Below are positions 1 through 8,074 of a DNA stretch of 41,898 nt, one piece after another. The stretch comes from Deltaproteobacteria bacterium (GTDB taxonomy: Bacteria > Desulfobacterota > Syntrophia > Syntrophales > Smithellaceae). The position numbers were made by a program, and so were the translations under genes. The stretch covers positions 1-41,898 of the forward strand of contig SBEK01000007.1 in NCBI GenBank assembly GCA_009668925.1, read 5' to 3'. How positions within the stretch are numbered: position 1 is the first letter of the stretch; the number at the start of each line of letters is the position of its first letter. The notes below the pieces were generated by a model. The model made no database searches. It was not told the DNA's origin and saw only the letters and a list, made by a program, of their open reading frames with translations.

Positions 1-1002
1 GCCGATGTCATCATTCTCGTGACCGAGGCCGATGTCTGGACGGATTTTGAAGAAGCCGTCTTCACGGAAGCGAAAAGCCGCAAGACGCCTGTTTTAGTCG
101 TTGTCAATAAAATTGATCTCCGTAAACCGTCGCCGGAGCACCTGAATTTTTTACAGTCCAAAGGGCTTGTCCTCGCCGTTTCCTGCCAGGATCCCGCCCG
201 ACGTGATCACTATCTCAACGCCTTAAAAGAACAACTTCTGGAAGTAGTCCCGGAGGATTTCACACAGATGCCGCCGCTGGTCGGTGATTTGCTTCCCCCG
301 GGCGGTCTGGCCGTCCTGGTGGTCCCCATTGACTTGCAGGCGCCCAAGGGCCGGTTGATTCTGCCGCAGGTGCAGACCCTTCGCGATGCGCTGGACAACG
401 ACGCGATGGCGCTCGTCGTCAAAGAAAGAGAACTGGCCGCCGCTCTCGCCAATCTGAAAACTCCGCCTGCTCTTGTGGTAACGGACTCTCAGGCCATCCT
501 GAAAGTCACGGCGGATACTCCGCCCGCTATTCCCGTGACGACCTTCTCCATATTATTCGCCAGACAAAAATCCGATCTGTCCGTCATGGCCGCCGGCGCG
601 GCAGCCATTGATCAACTGGGACCCGGCGACCGCGTCCTGATCGCCGAGGCTTGTTCTCATCACGCGCTGGAAGACGACATCGGACGGGTGAAGATTCCGC
701 GCTGGCTCAGGCAGTATGTGGGAGGAGATCTGCAAATTGATACAGCCTGCGGCCGCGATTATCCTGCCGATCTGAAAAACTACAAACTCATCCTGCACTG
801 CGGCGCCTGCATGGTCAACCGCCGGGAAATGCTCAGCCGTCTGCGAAAAGCCCGGGAGGCGGGAATCCCCATTACAAATTACGGCGTCGCCATTTCTTTT
901 CTGCAGGGCGTGATCAGACGAAGCCTTGCGCCTTTTCCAACCGCACTTACAGCGTTCGAAAATGAAATAAAACGCAGGAAACCGGAATCAACCACCTCGT
1001 AG
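1..1002 (+). CDS. hydF: [FeFe] hydrogenase maturation GTPase HydF, 5'-truncated by the window edge
   Basis: HydF is the GTPase scaffold on which the 2Fe subcluster of the [FeFe] hydrogenase H-cluster is built with HydE and HydG before transfer to the apo-enzyme. The open frame enters from base 1, so the P-loop is outside the window. The GTPase G4 motif NKID is visible near the start (bases 109-120). The C-terminal cluster-binding pattern is intact: C-S-H (EACSHH) followed about 50 residues later by HCGAC, matching the CxH...HCxxC ligand set of HydF. The stop is TAG at 1000-1002. hydG and hydE lie 19-22 kb away in the same orientation, so the maturation genes are split. No [FeFe] hydrogenase structural gene is present in the window. 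Confidence 0.93.
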   Translation, partial: ADVIILVTEADVWTDFEEAVFTEAKSRKTPVLVVVNKIDLRKPSPEHLNFLQSKGLVLAVSCQDPARRDHYLNALKEQLLEVVPEDFTQMPPLVGDLLPPGGLAVLVVPIDLQAPKGRLILPQVQTLRDALDNDAMALVVKERELAAALANLKTPPALVVTDSQAILKVTADTPPAIPVTTFSILFARQKSDLSVMAAGAAAIDQLGPGDRVLIAEACSHHALEDDIGRVKIPRWLRQYVGGDLQIDTACGRDYPADLKNYKLILHCGACMVNRREMLSRLRKAREAGIPITNYGVAISFLQGVIRRSLAPFPTALTAFENEIKRRKPESTTS

Positions 1003-1545
1003 CAAACTGTCGAGATAGGCAATGCACGCCGTTGTAGCCAAACAAGCCAAGGAGAATTGACACTCGTCTTGGCAAAGCGGAATTAACAAAAACAATTCGG
1101 CATCAGCCGGTGGAGATTCCTGTAGCGCGACCCGATGGACGACTCCGTTTCTGTCCAAACGTCCCGGGTAATTGATTTCCTACCCCGTTTCTTCCGCCGG
1201 ACATCCCTTAAAGGTTTTTGCACACCTGCCGGCATATCTGAATCTCCGACGAAGAGCCGGATCTTCGCCACTGCCCGCTTGTCTGGATTAACGCATTGAA
1301 TTCGTGATTCTTCACCGGGTGCAGTGAACCAAAAAAAGGTCTCGGACCGTGTCAGGTTTTTCCTACCGATCGGCTGTTAATAAATTACCGTTGATTTCTA
1401 TACTGTCTCAACACTATTCCATAGTTAATATTTTAAGTTATACTGCTGTATCAGGTTCTTTGAATTTGGCATTATCAACGTATTAATGGGTACTTGAGAG
1501 AGATCAACTCTTCCTTACGGTTTCGACACTTTTATTAGATTCGGC

Positions 1546-1574
1546 TTGACTGAAAAGAACTGATAGTTTATGGG
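1546..1574 (+). promoter_or_regulatory. candidate sigma70-type promoter of the hya-hyp operon
   Basis: TTGACT at 1546-1551 is followed after 17 bases by TATGGG at 1569-1574. The -35 is good and the -10 is weak. A second weak -10, TAGAAT at 1623-1628, has no matching -35 and would need an activator. The start site is therefore uncertain. Confidence 0.35.
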
Positions 1575-1595
1575 AGTCATGACATATGTTATTTG

Positions 1596-1609
1596 TGACA
1601 TAATGTGAC
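1596..1609 (+). promoter_or_regulatory. TGACATAAT-G-TGAC operator-like motif upstream of hyaA
   Basis: TGACATAAT (1596-1604), one G, then TGAC (1606-1609) lie about 65 bases before hyaA. The same nine bases followed by TGAC occur at the fdhA promoter (23601-23623), suggesting one regulator for both. An overlapping inverted pair, ATGTG and CACAT around 1603-1617, is also visible. The binding protein is not known. Confidence 0.45.
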
Positions 1610-1674
1610 GTGCACATCCGATTAGAATTGGTTTGCTTACGGATTGGCAGCCTCAAAAATTTGAAGGGGGTTAT

Positions 1675-2880
1675 ATGGCAAAAGAAAATCATTCCGGATA
1701 CAAAAAGATGATTGACAAGCAGTACAAAGATCTCCTGAAGCACTGCCAGACACATATGGATCAGGCCGAAAAGAATCTTCCTGAACCAAAAGAAAATCTG
1801 CACGAGCTCTTGAAGGAAAGAGGCCTCTCCCGAAGAGATTTCGTCAAGTGGACCTCCGTGATGACCGCGGCGCTCATGCTGCCGCCGGTATTCCGTCCGC
1901 TGGTCGCCAAAGCGGCGGAAAACTTCAGCCGCCTGCCGGTCGTCTGGCTGCATTTTGCCGAATGCACCGGCTGCTCGGAAGCATTCCTGCGCTCCTCCTA
2001 TCCTAATGTCGACGACATCCTTCTGGAAACGATCTCCCTTGAATACCACGAAACATTGATGGCCGCATCCGGTTATCAGGCGGAGCAATGCCTGGAAAAT
2101 GCGATGAAAGATTTCGCGGAAAAATTCATCTGTGTTATCGAGGGCGCCCTGCCCCGCGGCTTGAACGGTCAATATTTGCGGCTCGGCCCCAAGGGAAAAA
2201 CCGGCATTGAAATCGCCAAAGAGGTTACGTCTAAGGCCGCCGCCGTTGTCTGCATCGGCGCTTGCGCCTGTTACGGCAACATCCAGGCCGCCAACCCCAA
2301 TCCGACCGATGCCGTCGGCATCAGCAAAGCGCTCGGCATTTCGACCGTGAACATCGCCGGCTGCCCGCCGAACGCGGTCAATTTTACGGGAACCATCCTA
2401 CACTATCTGCTGTTCGGTACCTTGCCGCCGCTCGATTCCCTGGGGAGACCCCTGTGGGCTTACGGAAAGCGCATTCACGACACCTGCGAAAGACGCCCGC
2501 ATTATGACGCTTCCGAATTTGTCGACGAATGGGGAGACGCAGGAGCGCTGAAAGGCTGGTGCCTTTATAAAATGGGATGCAAGGGCCCTTACACGTATGC
2601 CAATTGCGGCAAAGTCCGGTTCAATGACAGCCTCTCCTGGCCGATCATGGCCGGCCACGGTTGCATCGGCTGCACGGAACCTGCGTTCTGGGACACCATG
2701 GCGCCGCTGGAAAAACCGCTGCCGGAAAAAACCTATGGCGGCCCGGATAATACGGTCGATAATATCGGCATCGCTTTGACCGGTATTGCCGCCGCGGGCA
2801 TCGCCGCCCACGCCTTAGCCACCGCCATTCGACACAGAAAAGATGACCGGATAAAGACCGAGGAGGAAAAACATGACTAA
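1675..2880 (+). CDS. hyaA: group 1 [NiFe] hydrogenase small subunit, Tat-exported and membrane-anchored
   Basis: This is the electron-transfer subunit of a periplasmic hydrogenase, carrying three Fe-S clusters. The start is ATG 1675, preceded by GAAGGGGG; a TTG upstream at 1633 is unlikely. The protein has 401 residues. The Tat motif SRRDFVK lies at residues 52-58, after an unusually long N-region of about 50 residues. Proximal cluster ligands appear in ECTGC (97-100), GACACYG and GCPPN. Distal and medial ligands appear in RIHDTC, GWCLYKMGC, ANC and GHGCIGC. The extra cysteines of oxygen-tolerant Hya enzymes are absent (G in ECTGC, N after CACYG), so a standard oxygen-sensitive enzyme is inferred. 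A C-terminal hydrophobic helix followed by RHRKDDR anchors it to the membrane. It overlaps hyaB by 8 bases. Confidence 0.95.
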   Translation: MAKENHSGYKKMIDKQYKDLLKHCQTHMDQAEKNLPEPKENLHELLKERGLSRRDFVKWTSVMTAALMLPPVFRPLVAKAAENFSRLPVVWLHFAECTGCSEAFLRSSYPNVDDILLETISLEYHETLMAASGYQAEQCLENAMKDFAEKFICVIEGALPRGLNGQYLRLGPKGKTGIEIAKEVTSKAAAVVCIGACACYGNIQAANPNPTDAVGISKALGISTVNIAGCPPNAVNFTGTILHYLLFGTLPPLDSLGRPLWAYGKRIHDTCERRPHYDASEFVDEWGDAGALKGWCLYKMGCKGPYTYANCGKVRFNDSLSWPIMAGHGCIGCTEPAFWDTMAPLEKPLPEKTYGGPDNTVDNIGIALTGIAAAGIAAHALATAIRHRKDDRIKTEEEKHD

Positions 2881-4549
2881 ACGAATCATTGTCGATCCGA
2901 TCACCAGGATTGAAGGACATTTAAGAATTGAAGTCGAAGTCGATGAAAAGAACGTCATCAAAGACGCCTGGAGCAGCATCACCCTGTGGCGTGGTATTGA
3001 AACCATCCTGAAAGGACGCGATCCGCGTGATGCCGGCCTTATGACGCAGCGTTTCTGCGGTGTTTGCACCTACGTTCATTACGAAGCCAGCATTCTGGCC
3101 TGCGAGGATGCCTTCGGCGTGAAACCGCCGCCCAACGCCAGAATCGCCCGCAATTTAATCGGTGCCTCGCAGTATCTGACCGACCATATCATGCATTTTT
3201 ATCATCTCCACGGCCTGGACTGGGTGGATGTGGTAAGCGCGCTTTCCGCCAAACCTGAAAAAGCGGTCGACATGGCCAGGGCCTACAGCCCCAATCCGTA
3301 TAACTGTTCGGCGGCGCACTATAAAGCAGTTCAGGAAAGACTGACCAAATTCGTTAAGTCCGGCCGTCTCGGACCTTTTGCCAACGCTTACTGGGGAAAC
3401 CCCTCCTACAAATTGCCGCCCGAAGCCAATCTGATCATTCTTTCTCACTACCTGGATGCGTTGCAGGTATCCAAGATCGGCGCGCAGATGATGGCCATTC
3501 TCGGCGGCAAGAACCCGCACCCGCAGACGCTGGTTGTCGGCGGCGTCACCTCGGGTATGGATCTGTTTGAGGCCGAAAGACTGGGACAGTATTTGTTCCG
3601 CTTCCGGGAAATCAAGAATTTCCTGGAAGCGGCCTATCTCCCCGATGTGTTACTCGCTGCAAAATATTACAAGGATGAAGGTCTGCAGGGCATCGGCGGC
3701 GGCGTCAAGAATTATCTCTCTTACGGCGGCTTTCCGCTGGATGACGACTGGAACAAAACACTTTTCCCGCGAGGCGTTGTCAGGAACAGGGATCTCGCCT
3801 CGCCGCTGAAACTCGATGAAGAAAAAATCACGGAAGAAGTCACGCATGCCTGGTATCAGGCCAAAGAACCTCAACACCCGTATAAAGGGACGACGGATCC
3901 CGAATACACCGGATATGACAAAAACGGTAACCTCAAGGGCGATGAGAAATATACCTGGTGCAAGGCTCCGCGTTATGACAATCAGCCTCATGAAGTCGGA
4001 CCGCTGGCCCGCATGGTCGTGGGTTACGCGCAGGGTCACAAGGAAATCAAAGGACTCGTGGATTCCACGTTGAAAGCTGCGGGGCTGCCCGCAACCGTTT
4101 TATTCTCCACGCTGGGCAGAACGGCAGCCCGCGCACTGGAAACCAAGCTCATCGCGGATCATACCGAAGAATGGGTCAATGAACTGATCGGCAATGTCAA
4201 AAAAGGCGATACCCGCACCTGGACGCGCTGCGATGTTCCTAAAAAGCCTGCTCAGGGCCGCGGCATGACCGAGCCGCCGCGCGGCGCTCTGGGGCACTGG
4301 ATCAAGATCGAAAACGGCGCGATTGCCAATTATCAGGCCGTAGTTCCTTCTACCTGGAACTGCTCGCCGCGGGACAAAGCCGGTTTACGAGGCCCCTATG
4401 AAGAATCCCTGATCGGCACGAAACTGGCCAAGGTTGACCAGCCGCTGGAGATCATCCGGACCATCCATTCGTTCGACCCCTGCATGGCGTGCGCCGTGCA
4501 TATCATCGACCCGAAGACGAATGAGATAAAACAATATAAAGTGGCGTGA
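2873..4549 (+). CDS. hyaB: group 1 [NiFe] hydrogenase large (catalytic) subunit
   Basis: This subunit carries the Ni-Fe(CN)2CO site that oxidises or evolves H2. It has 558 residues, normal for group 1 large subunits. The N-terminal nickel motif RFCGVCTYVH gives C62 and C65. The C-terminal motif DPCMACAVH gives C537 and C540. Fifteen residues follow His543; known family biology says such a tail is cut off by a HyaD-type protease after nickel insertion. There is no Tat signal of its own, so it should be co-exported with the small subunit. The start overlaps the hyaA stop (ATGACTAA), implying translational coupling. The next gene begins 16 bases downstream. Confidence 0.96.
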   Translation: MTKRIIVDPITRIEGHLRIEVEVDEKNVIKDAWSSITLWRGIETILKGRDPRDAGLMTQRFCGVCTYVHYEASILACEDAFGVKPPPNARIARNLIGASQYLTDHIMHFYHLHGLDWVDVVSALSAKPEKAVDMARAYSPNPYNCSAAHYKAVQERLTKFVKSGRLGPFANAYWGNPSYKLPPEANLIILSHYLDALQVSKIGAQMMAILGGKNPHPQTLVVGGVTSGMDLFEAERLGQYLFRFREIKNFLEAAYLPDVLLAAKYYKDEGLQGIGGGVKNYLSYGGFPLDDDWNKTLFPRGVVRNRDLASPLKLDEEKITEEVTHAWYQAKEPQHPYKGTTDPEYTGYDKNGNLKGDEKYTWCKAPRYDNQPHEVGPLARMVVGYAQGHKEIKGLVDSTLKAAGLPATVLFSTLGRTAARALETKLIADHTEEWVNELIGNVKKGDTRTWTRCDVPKKPAQGRGMTEPPRGALGHWIKIENGAIANYQAVVPSTWNCSPRDKAGLRGPYEESLIGTKLAKVDQPLEIIRTIHSFDPCMACAVHIIDPKTNEIKQYKVA

Positions 4550-4565
4550 GCGTAAGGAGGTTACA

Positions 4566-5234
4566 GTGGAAAATATTGTTTGCAAAACAGAGTGGTCCGC
4601 ATCCATTCGGATTAACCACTGGGCCATGGCTTTGGTGATCGTGGTCTTGATTGCTACCGGATTTTATATCGCCGAACCCTTTACTATCTCTAGGGGCGAA
4701 ACGGTCGACAAATTCTTCATGGGCCATGTCCGATTCGTCCATGATCTCTGCGGGATATTTCTCGTGTTCCTTTTCCTCTGGAGGGTTTACCTCGCCTTCT
4801 TTTCCCGCTTCTACGCGGACTGGAAGGATTTCATTGCCTGGACGGATATCAAAACCACCGTCGATCAAATCAAGTTCTATCTTCTGATCAGAAAGGAACC
4901 GCCGGAGCATACCTGCCTCTATGGACCGCTGCAATCCCTGGCCTACCTGGCGCTCATGCTGATGGTCCTGGTCATCGTGGTGACCGGCCTGATTTTGATG
5001 GGTGCAAATTATCACGAGGGCTTGACTGCCATCGGCTATACGATTTTGCGGCCGGTCGAAAATCTTATGGGCGGCCTGGCCGTCGTTCGCACGATTCACC
5101 ACATCTTCACCTGGCTCTTTATCCTCTTTATCGTGGTGCATATCTATATGGCCTTCTGGTATGATGCCGTGCTGAAGCAGGGCACCATTTCATCCATGGT
5201 CAGCGGGCATTTATTTGAAAGAGAGAAAGATTGA
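4566..5234 (+). CDS. hyaC: hydrogenase cytochrome b subunit (HyaC-like)
   Basis: A di-haem b-type membrane subunit that passes electrons between the periplasmic hydrogenase and the quinone pool. It starts at GTG 4566 behind TAAGGAGG. The protein has 222 residues with four hydrophobic helices at about 17-38, 58-80, 122-146 and 175-200. Candidate haem ligands are H18 (RINHW), H54, H59, H178/H179 (TIHHIF) and H192 (VVHIY), as in the Ni/Fe-hydrogenase b-type cytochrome family. It sits between the structural genes and the protease gene, the usual hyaABCD order. Use of menaquinone is an inference. Confidence 0.93.
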   Translation: MENIVCKTEWSASIRINHWAMALVIVVLIATGFYIAEPFTISRGETVDKFFMGHVRFVHDLCGIFLVFLFLWRVYLAFFSRFYADWKDFIAWTDIKTTVDQIKFYLLIRKEPPEHTCLYGPLQSLAYLALMLMVLVIVVTGLILMGANYHEGLTAIGYTILRPVENLMGGLAVVRTIHHIFTWLFILFIVVHIYMAFWYDAVLKQGTISSMVSGHLFEREKD

Positions 5235-5243
5235 AGAGAATAA

Positions 5244-5741
5244 ATGCCGGATAGAAATTGTGTAACGATTCTGGGGGTGGGAAATATTCTGCTGGCGGAT
5301 GAAGGATTCGGCGTTCATTTCGTCAAGTGGCTTGCCGAACGCTATCAGCAAAGCGACCAGGTCCGCATCATGGACGGCGGCACGCTCGGCTACGCGCTGA
5401 TTGATATCATCTGCAGTTGCGATCATCTGATCGTGGTTGATGTTTTGAAAGCGAAAGACAAGCCCGGTTCCATTTACCGTTTCGATACAGAGGAAATGCA
5501 GGCCCACATGCCACCTCCGACGACGGCCCATGAAGTCACATTTTTTGACGTCCTGTTTAAGGTGGAACTGATGAATGAATTGCCGGAAACGATTTTCCTG
5601 TGTATCGTTCCCCAGGACTACGGTACAATGAATCTGGAAATGACGAAGACCATGCGGGGGAAGTTTCCCGTGATGGAGAAATTATTGTCTGCGGAATTAT
5701 CGCGGCTGAATATCGCATTGGAAAGAACAAATCGTGCATGA
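5244..5741 (+). CDS. hyaD: hydrogenase maturation endopeptidase HyaD/HybD family
   Basis: A nickel-sensing protease that trims the C-terminal tail of the large subunit once nickel is inserted. It has 165 residues. The N-terminal motif GVGNILLADEGFGVH holds the conserved Glu20. Asp66 (VVDVLKAKD) and His96 (TTAHEVTF) complete the Glu/Asp/His nickel-binding set known from E. coli HybD. It begins 9 bases after hyaC and its end overlaps hypA by 8 bases, placing it in the same operon as its substrate HyaB. Confidence 0.94.
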   Translation: MPDRNCVTILGVGNILLADEGFGVHFVKWLAERYQQSDQVRIMDGGTLGYALIDIICSCDHLIVVDVLKAKDKPGSIYRFDTEEMQAHMPPPTTAHEVTFFDVLFKVELMNELPETIFLCIVPQDYGTMNLEMTKTMRGKFPVMEKLLSAELSRLNIALERTNRA

Positions 5742-6078
5742 ACTTTATCTCGCCGAATCCATCATCACCATTGTTCAGGATTATGCAAAAAGACAGGATT
5801 TCAAGAAAGTCAATTCCATTGTGCTCTCCTGCGGACGGCTCTCTCCAATTGAACCCCAAACGCTGCAGTTTGCCTTTGACGTCCAGGCCCGGAACACACC
5901 CGCCGAAGGCGCAGCACTTGATTTCCGGATCATGCCCGCCGTTATTCATTGCCTTTCGTGTGCTAAGGATTCGGAAATCAGCGCCCACACGGGCATATGT
6001 CCTTCGTGCGGCGGCCTCGACGTCCTCCTGACCGCGGGAACGGAGGAATTACAGATTCTGGAACTGGATGTGGATTAG
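5734..6078 (+). CDS. hypA: hydrogenase nickel insertion protein HypA
   Basis: A small nickel metallochaperone that works with HypB to load nickel into the hydrogenase large subunit. It has 114 residues, the usual length. The N-terminus MHELYLAES carries the conserved nickel-binding Met1-His2. The zinc site is two CxxC pairs, C73/C76 and C89/C92. The ATG lies inside the end of hyaD and hypC starts 9 bases after the stop. Confidence 0.95.
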   Translation: MHELYLAESIITIVQDYAKRQDFKKVNSIVLSCGRLSPIEPQTLQFAFDVQARNTPAEGAALDFRIMPAVIHCLSCAKDSEISAHTGICPSCGGLDVLLTAGTEELQILELDVD

Positions 6079-6087
6079 GACTGTTTT

Positions 6088-6318
6088 ATGTGCATCGGCT
6101 TTCCCGGAAAAATCATTGCCATTGACCCCGACAATTACGCGATCATCGATATAAGCGGCACCCGCCGCGAGGTTTGTCTGGATATCATCGATGAAGAGGC
6201 CGGCGTCGGCGATTATGTCATCAGTCACGCGGGCTACGCCATCCACAAGATCGATTCGGAACAGGCCCGGGAAAAATTGAAATTCTTGCAGGACATCATC
6301 GACCATGAAATTTATTGA
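6088..6318 (+). CDS. hypC: hydrogenase assembly chaperone HypC
   Basis: A chaperone that forms the Fe(CN)2CO assembly platform with HypD and delivers the cofactor to the large-subunit precursor. It has 76 residues. The N-terminus is MCIGFPGKI, with the essential Cys2 (after the initiator Met) of the HypC/HybG family and the conserved SHAGYAI segment near residue 50. The 3' end overlaps hypD by 14 bases, consistent with the HypC-HypD complex being made together. Confidence 0.95.
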   Translation: MCIGFPGKIIAIDPDNYAIIDISGTRREVCLDIIDEEAGVGDYVISHAGYAIHKIDSEQAREKLKFLQDIIDHEIY

Positions 6319-7393
6319 TGAATACCGGGACCCAGCTCTCGCCGCCGGTCTCCTGAAACACATTCAGGGAGCGGCCGAGCGAATTGAACGCCCCGTCACC
6401 CTCATGGAAATCTGCGGCAGTCACACTCAGGCGATCGGACGATTCGGCCTTCGCACCCTGTTGCCGGCAAACATTCGTCTCATTTCCGGCCCGGGCTGCC
6501 CCGTCTGCGTCACGTCGGCGCGCGACGTGGATTTGGCCCTGCATCTTTCCAGTTTGCCGGGTGTCATTTTCGCCACGTTCGGCGATATGCTGAGGGTACC
6601 GGGAACAGGAGGCGACAGTCTGCAGAAAAGGCGCGCCGCCGGCTGCGATGTTCGCGTAGTCTCTTCCGCCGACGAATGCCTGGGCCTTGCTGGGGCCCAT
6701 CCCCAAAAAGAAATCATCATGATGGGCATCGGCTTTGAAACCACCGCACCGACGATTGCCGCCCTCGTCGCCGGCAGCCGGAAACTGGGGATTGCGAACC
6801 TTACCGTATTTTCCGTCCACAAGATTGTTCCTCCGGCCATTCGGGCGCTTCTCGCCGACCCTCTGCTCAATATCGACGGATTCCTGTGTCCGGGTCATGT
6901 GAGTACGATGATCGGCGCCGCCGCTTATCAAATGATACCCGATAAAAGACGCGCCGCCGTGATCACCGGCTTCGAACCGGTGGACATTCTTGAAGGCATC
7001 TGGATGCTCTTGCGGCAAATCGAAAGCGGAAAACCCGAGGTCTCCATCCAGTACAGCCGCGGCGTAAAGCCCGAAGGAAACACGCGCGCCATGACCCTGC
7101 TTAAGTCCGTTTTCGAAACCACGGACGCCGGGTGGCGCGGTCTGGGAACGATCCCGGCCTCCGGCCTGGCCCTGCGCTCTGAATTTGCCGGATTCGATAC
7201 GCTCACCAAGTTTCCCGTCCCGGATCTTCAAGCGGACGATCCTCCGGGCTGCAGCTGCGGCGATATTCTGCGCGGTATTAAGCTGCCGCACGATTGTTTA
7301 TTGTTCAAAACAGTCTGCACGCCGGTCAATCCCGTCGGCCCCTGCATGGTTTCAGCGGAAGGCACCTGCTCGGCCTACTACAAATATCATTGA
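6305..7393 (+). CDS. hypD: hydrogenase formation protein HypD
   Basis: The Fe-S scaffold protein that, with HypC, carries the iron atom receiving CN and CO ligands from HypE/HypF. It has 362 residues. Key cysteines are C37 (MEICGSHTQ) and C65/C68 (GPGCPVC), corresponding to E. coli C41, C69 and C72. The C-terminal [4Fe-4S] cysteine group CSCG, DCLLFKTVC, PCMV and GTC is complete. The start lies within the hypC end. Confidence 0.96.
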   Translation: MKFIDEYRDPALAAGLLKHIQGAAERIERPVTLMEICGSHTQAIGRFGLRTLLPANIRLISGPGCPVCVTSARDVDLALHLSSLPGVIFATFGDMLRVPGTGGDSLQKRRAAGCDVRVVSSADECLGLAGAHPQKEIIMMGIGFETTAPTIAALVAGSRKLGIANLTVFSVHKIVPPAIRALLADPLLNIDGFLCPGHVSTMIGAAAYQMIPDKRRAAVITGFEPVDILEGIWMLLRQIESGKPEVSIQYSRGVKPEGNTRAMTLLKSVFETTDAGWRGLGTIPASGLALRSEFAGFDTLTKFPVPDLQADDPPGCSCGDILRGIKLPHDCLLFKTVCTPVNPVGPCMVSAEGTCSAYYKYH

Positions 7394-7405
7394 CGGAGGT
7401 ATACA

Positions 7406-8074
7406 GTGAAAGTAACCGTGGTTAAAAATGTTCTCGACGCCAATAACCGGATTGCTGAGGAAAACCGAAAGCTCTTCGATCAGCATAAGATGTTTGTCAT
7501 CAACCTGATGAGTTCCCCGGGTGCGGGCAAAACATCGCTCGTCGAACGAACCATCGTCGCCCTCCGGGACAGGTACGGAATCGCCGTCATCGAAGGCGAC
7601 GTGCAGGACACCTGCGATGCCGACCGCATCGCCGCACTTACCATCCCCGTCGTCCAGATCAATACGGGCGGCGCCTGTCATATCGACGGGAACATGATCC
7701 GGGAAGCCTTTCCGGTTTTCGATTTCAAGACAGTGGATCTTCTCATCGTCGAAAATGTCGGCAACCTGGTCTGTCCGGCCGAATTCAAAATCGGCGAAAA
7801 CATGAAGATCATGCTGCTTTCCACTCCGGAAGGCGCGGATAAACCGGCCAAATATCCCCTGATGTTCCAGGAATCGTCGGCGCTGCTGATTAATAAAACG
7901 GATTTGCTTCCCTACGTCGATTTTGATTTGGCCAAAGCCAGGCGGGATTCACTTGCCTTGAATAAAGACTTAACCATTTTCGAAGTATCCTGCAAAAGCG
8001 GTGAGGGACTTGCCGCCTGGTTTAAATGGCTCGGCGATCATATTGATGCATTTCAAAAAAGGAACCGTGAATAA
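7406..8074 (+). CDS. hypB: hydrogenase nickel incorporation GTPase HypB
   Basis: A SIMIBI-class GTPase that drives nickel transfer with HypA. It starts at GTG 7406 behind GACGGAGG. It has 222 residues with the P-loop SSPGAGKTS at 36-44, GDV and NTGGACHID segments (the conserved metal-binding Cys-His at the G-domain) and NKTD as the G4 base-recognition motif. There is neither a His-rich stretch nor an N-terminal CxxCGC high-affinity site, so nickel storage is probably not part of its job. It overlaps hypF by 8 bases. Confidence 0.95.
   Translation: MKVTVVKNVLDANNRIAEENRKLFDQHKMFVINLMSSPGAGKTSLVERTIVALRDRYGIAVIEGDVQDTCDADRIAALTIPVVQINTGGACHIDGNMIREAFPVFDFKTVDLLIVENVGNLVCPAEFKIGENMKIMLLSTPEGADKPAKYPLMFQESSALLINKTDLLPYVDFDLAKARRDSLALNKDLTIFEVSCKSGEGLAAWFKWLGDHIDAFQKRNRE

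Larger units (their letters stand above)
1003..1674. other. long intergenic region between hydF and the hya operon
   Basis: About 670 bases lie here without a convincing gene. Short reading frames on the minus strand (1083-1271 and the left part of 1504-2172) have no recognisable protein sequence. The right half, from about 1370, is visibly AT-rich and contains the promoter and operator-like sequences of the hydrogenase operon listed separately. No clear terminator for hydF was found. Confidence 0.6.

Noticed and set aside
1083..1271. 62-codon minus-strand frame in the hydF-hya gap
   Set aside because: No ribosome binding site stands out and no recognisable protein sequence; kept only as part of the intergenic description.
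1450..1660. Possible sigma54 promoter for the hydrogenase operon
   Set aside because: TTGGCA-like sequences at about 1466 and 1645 lack the GC pair at the required distance.
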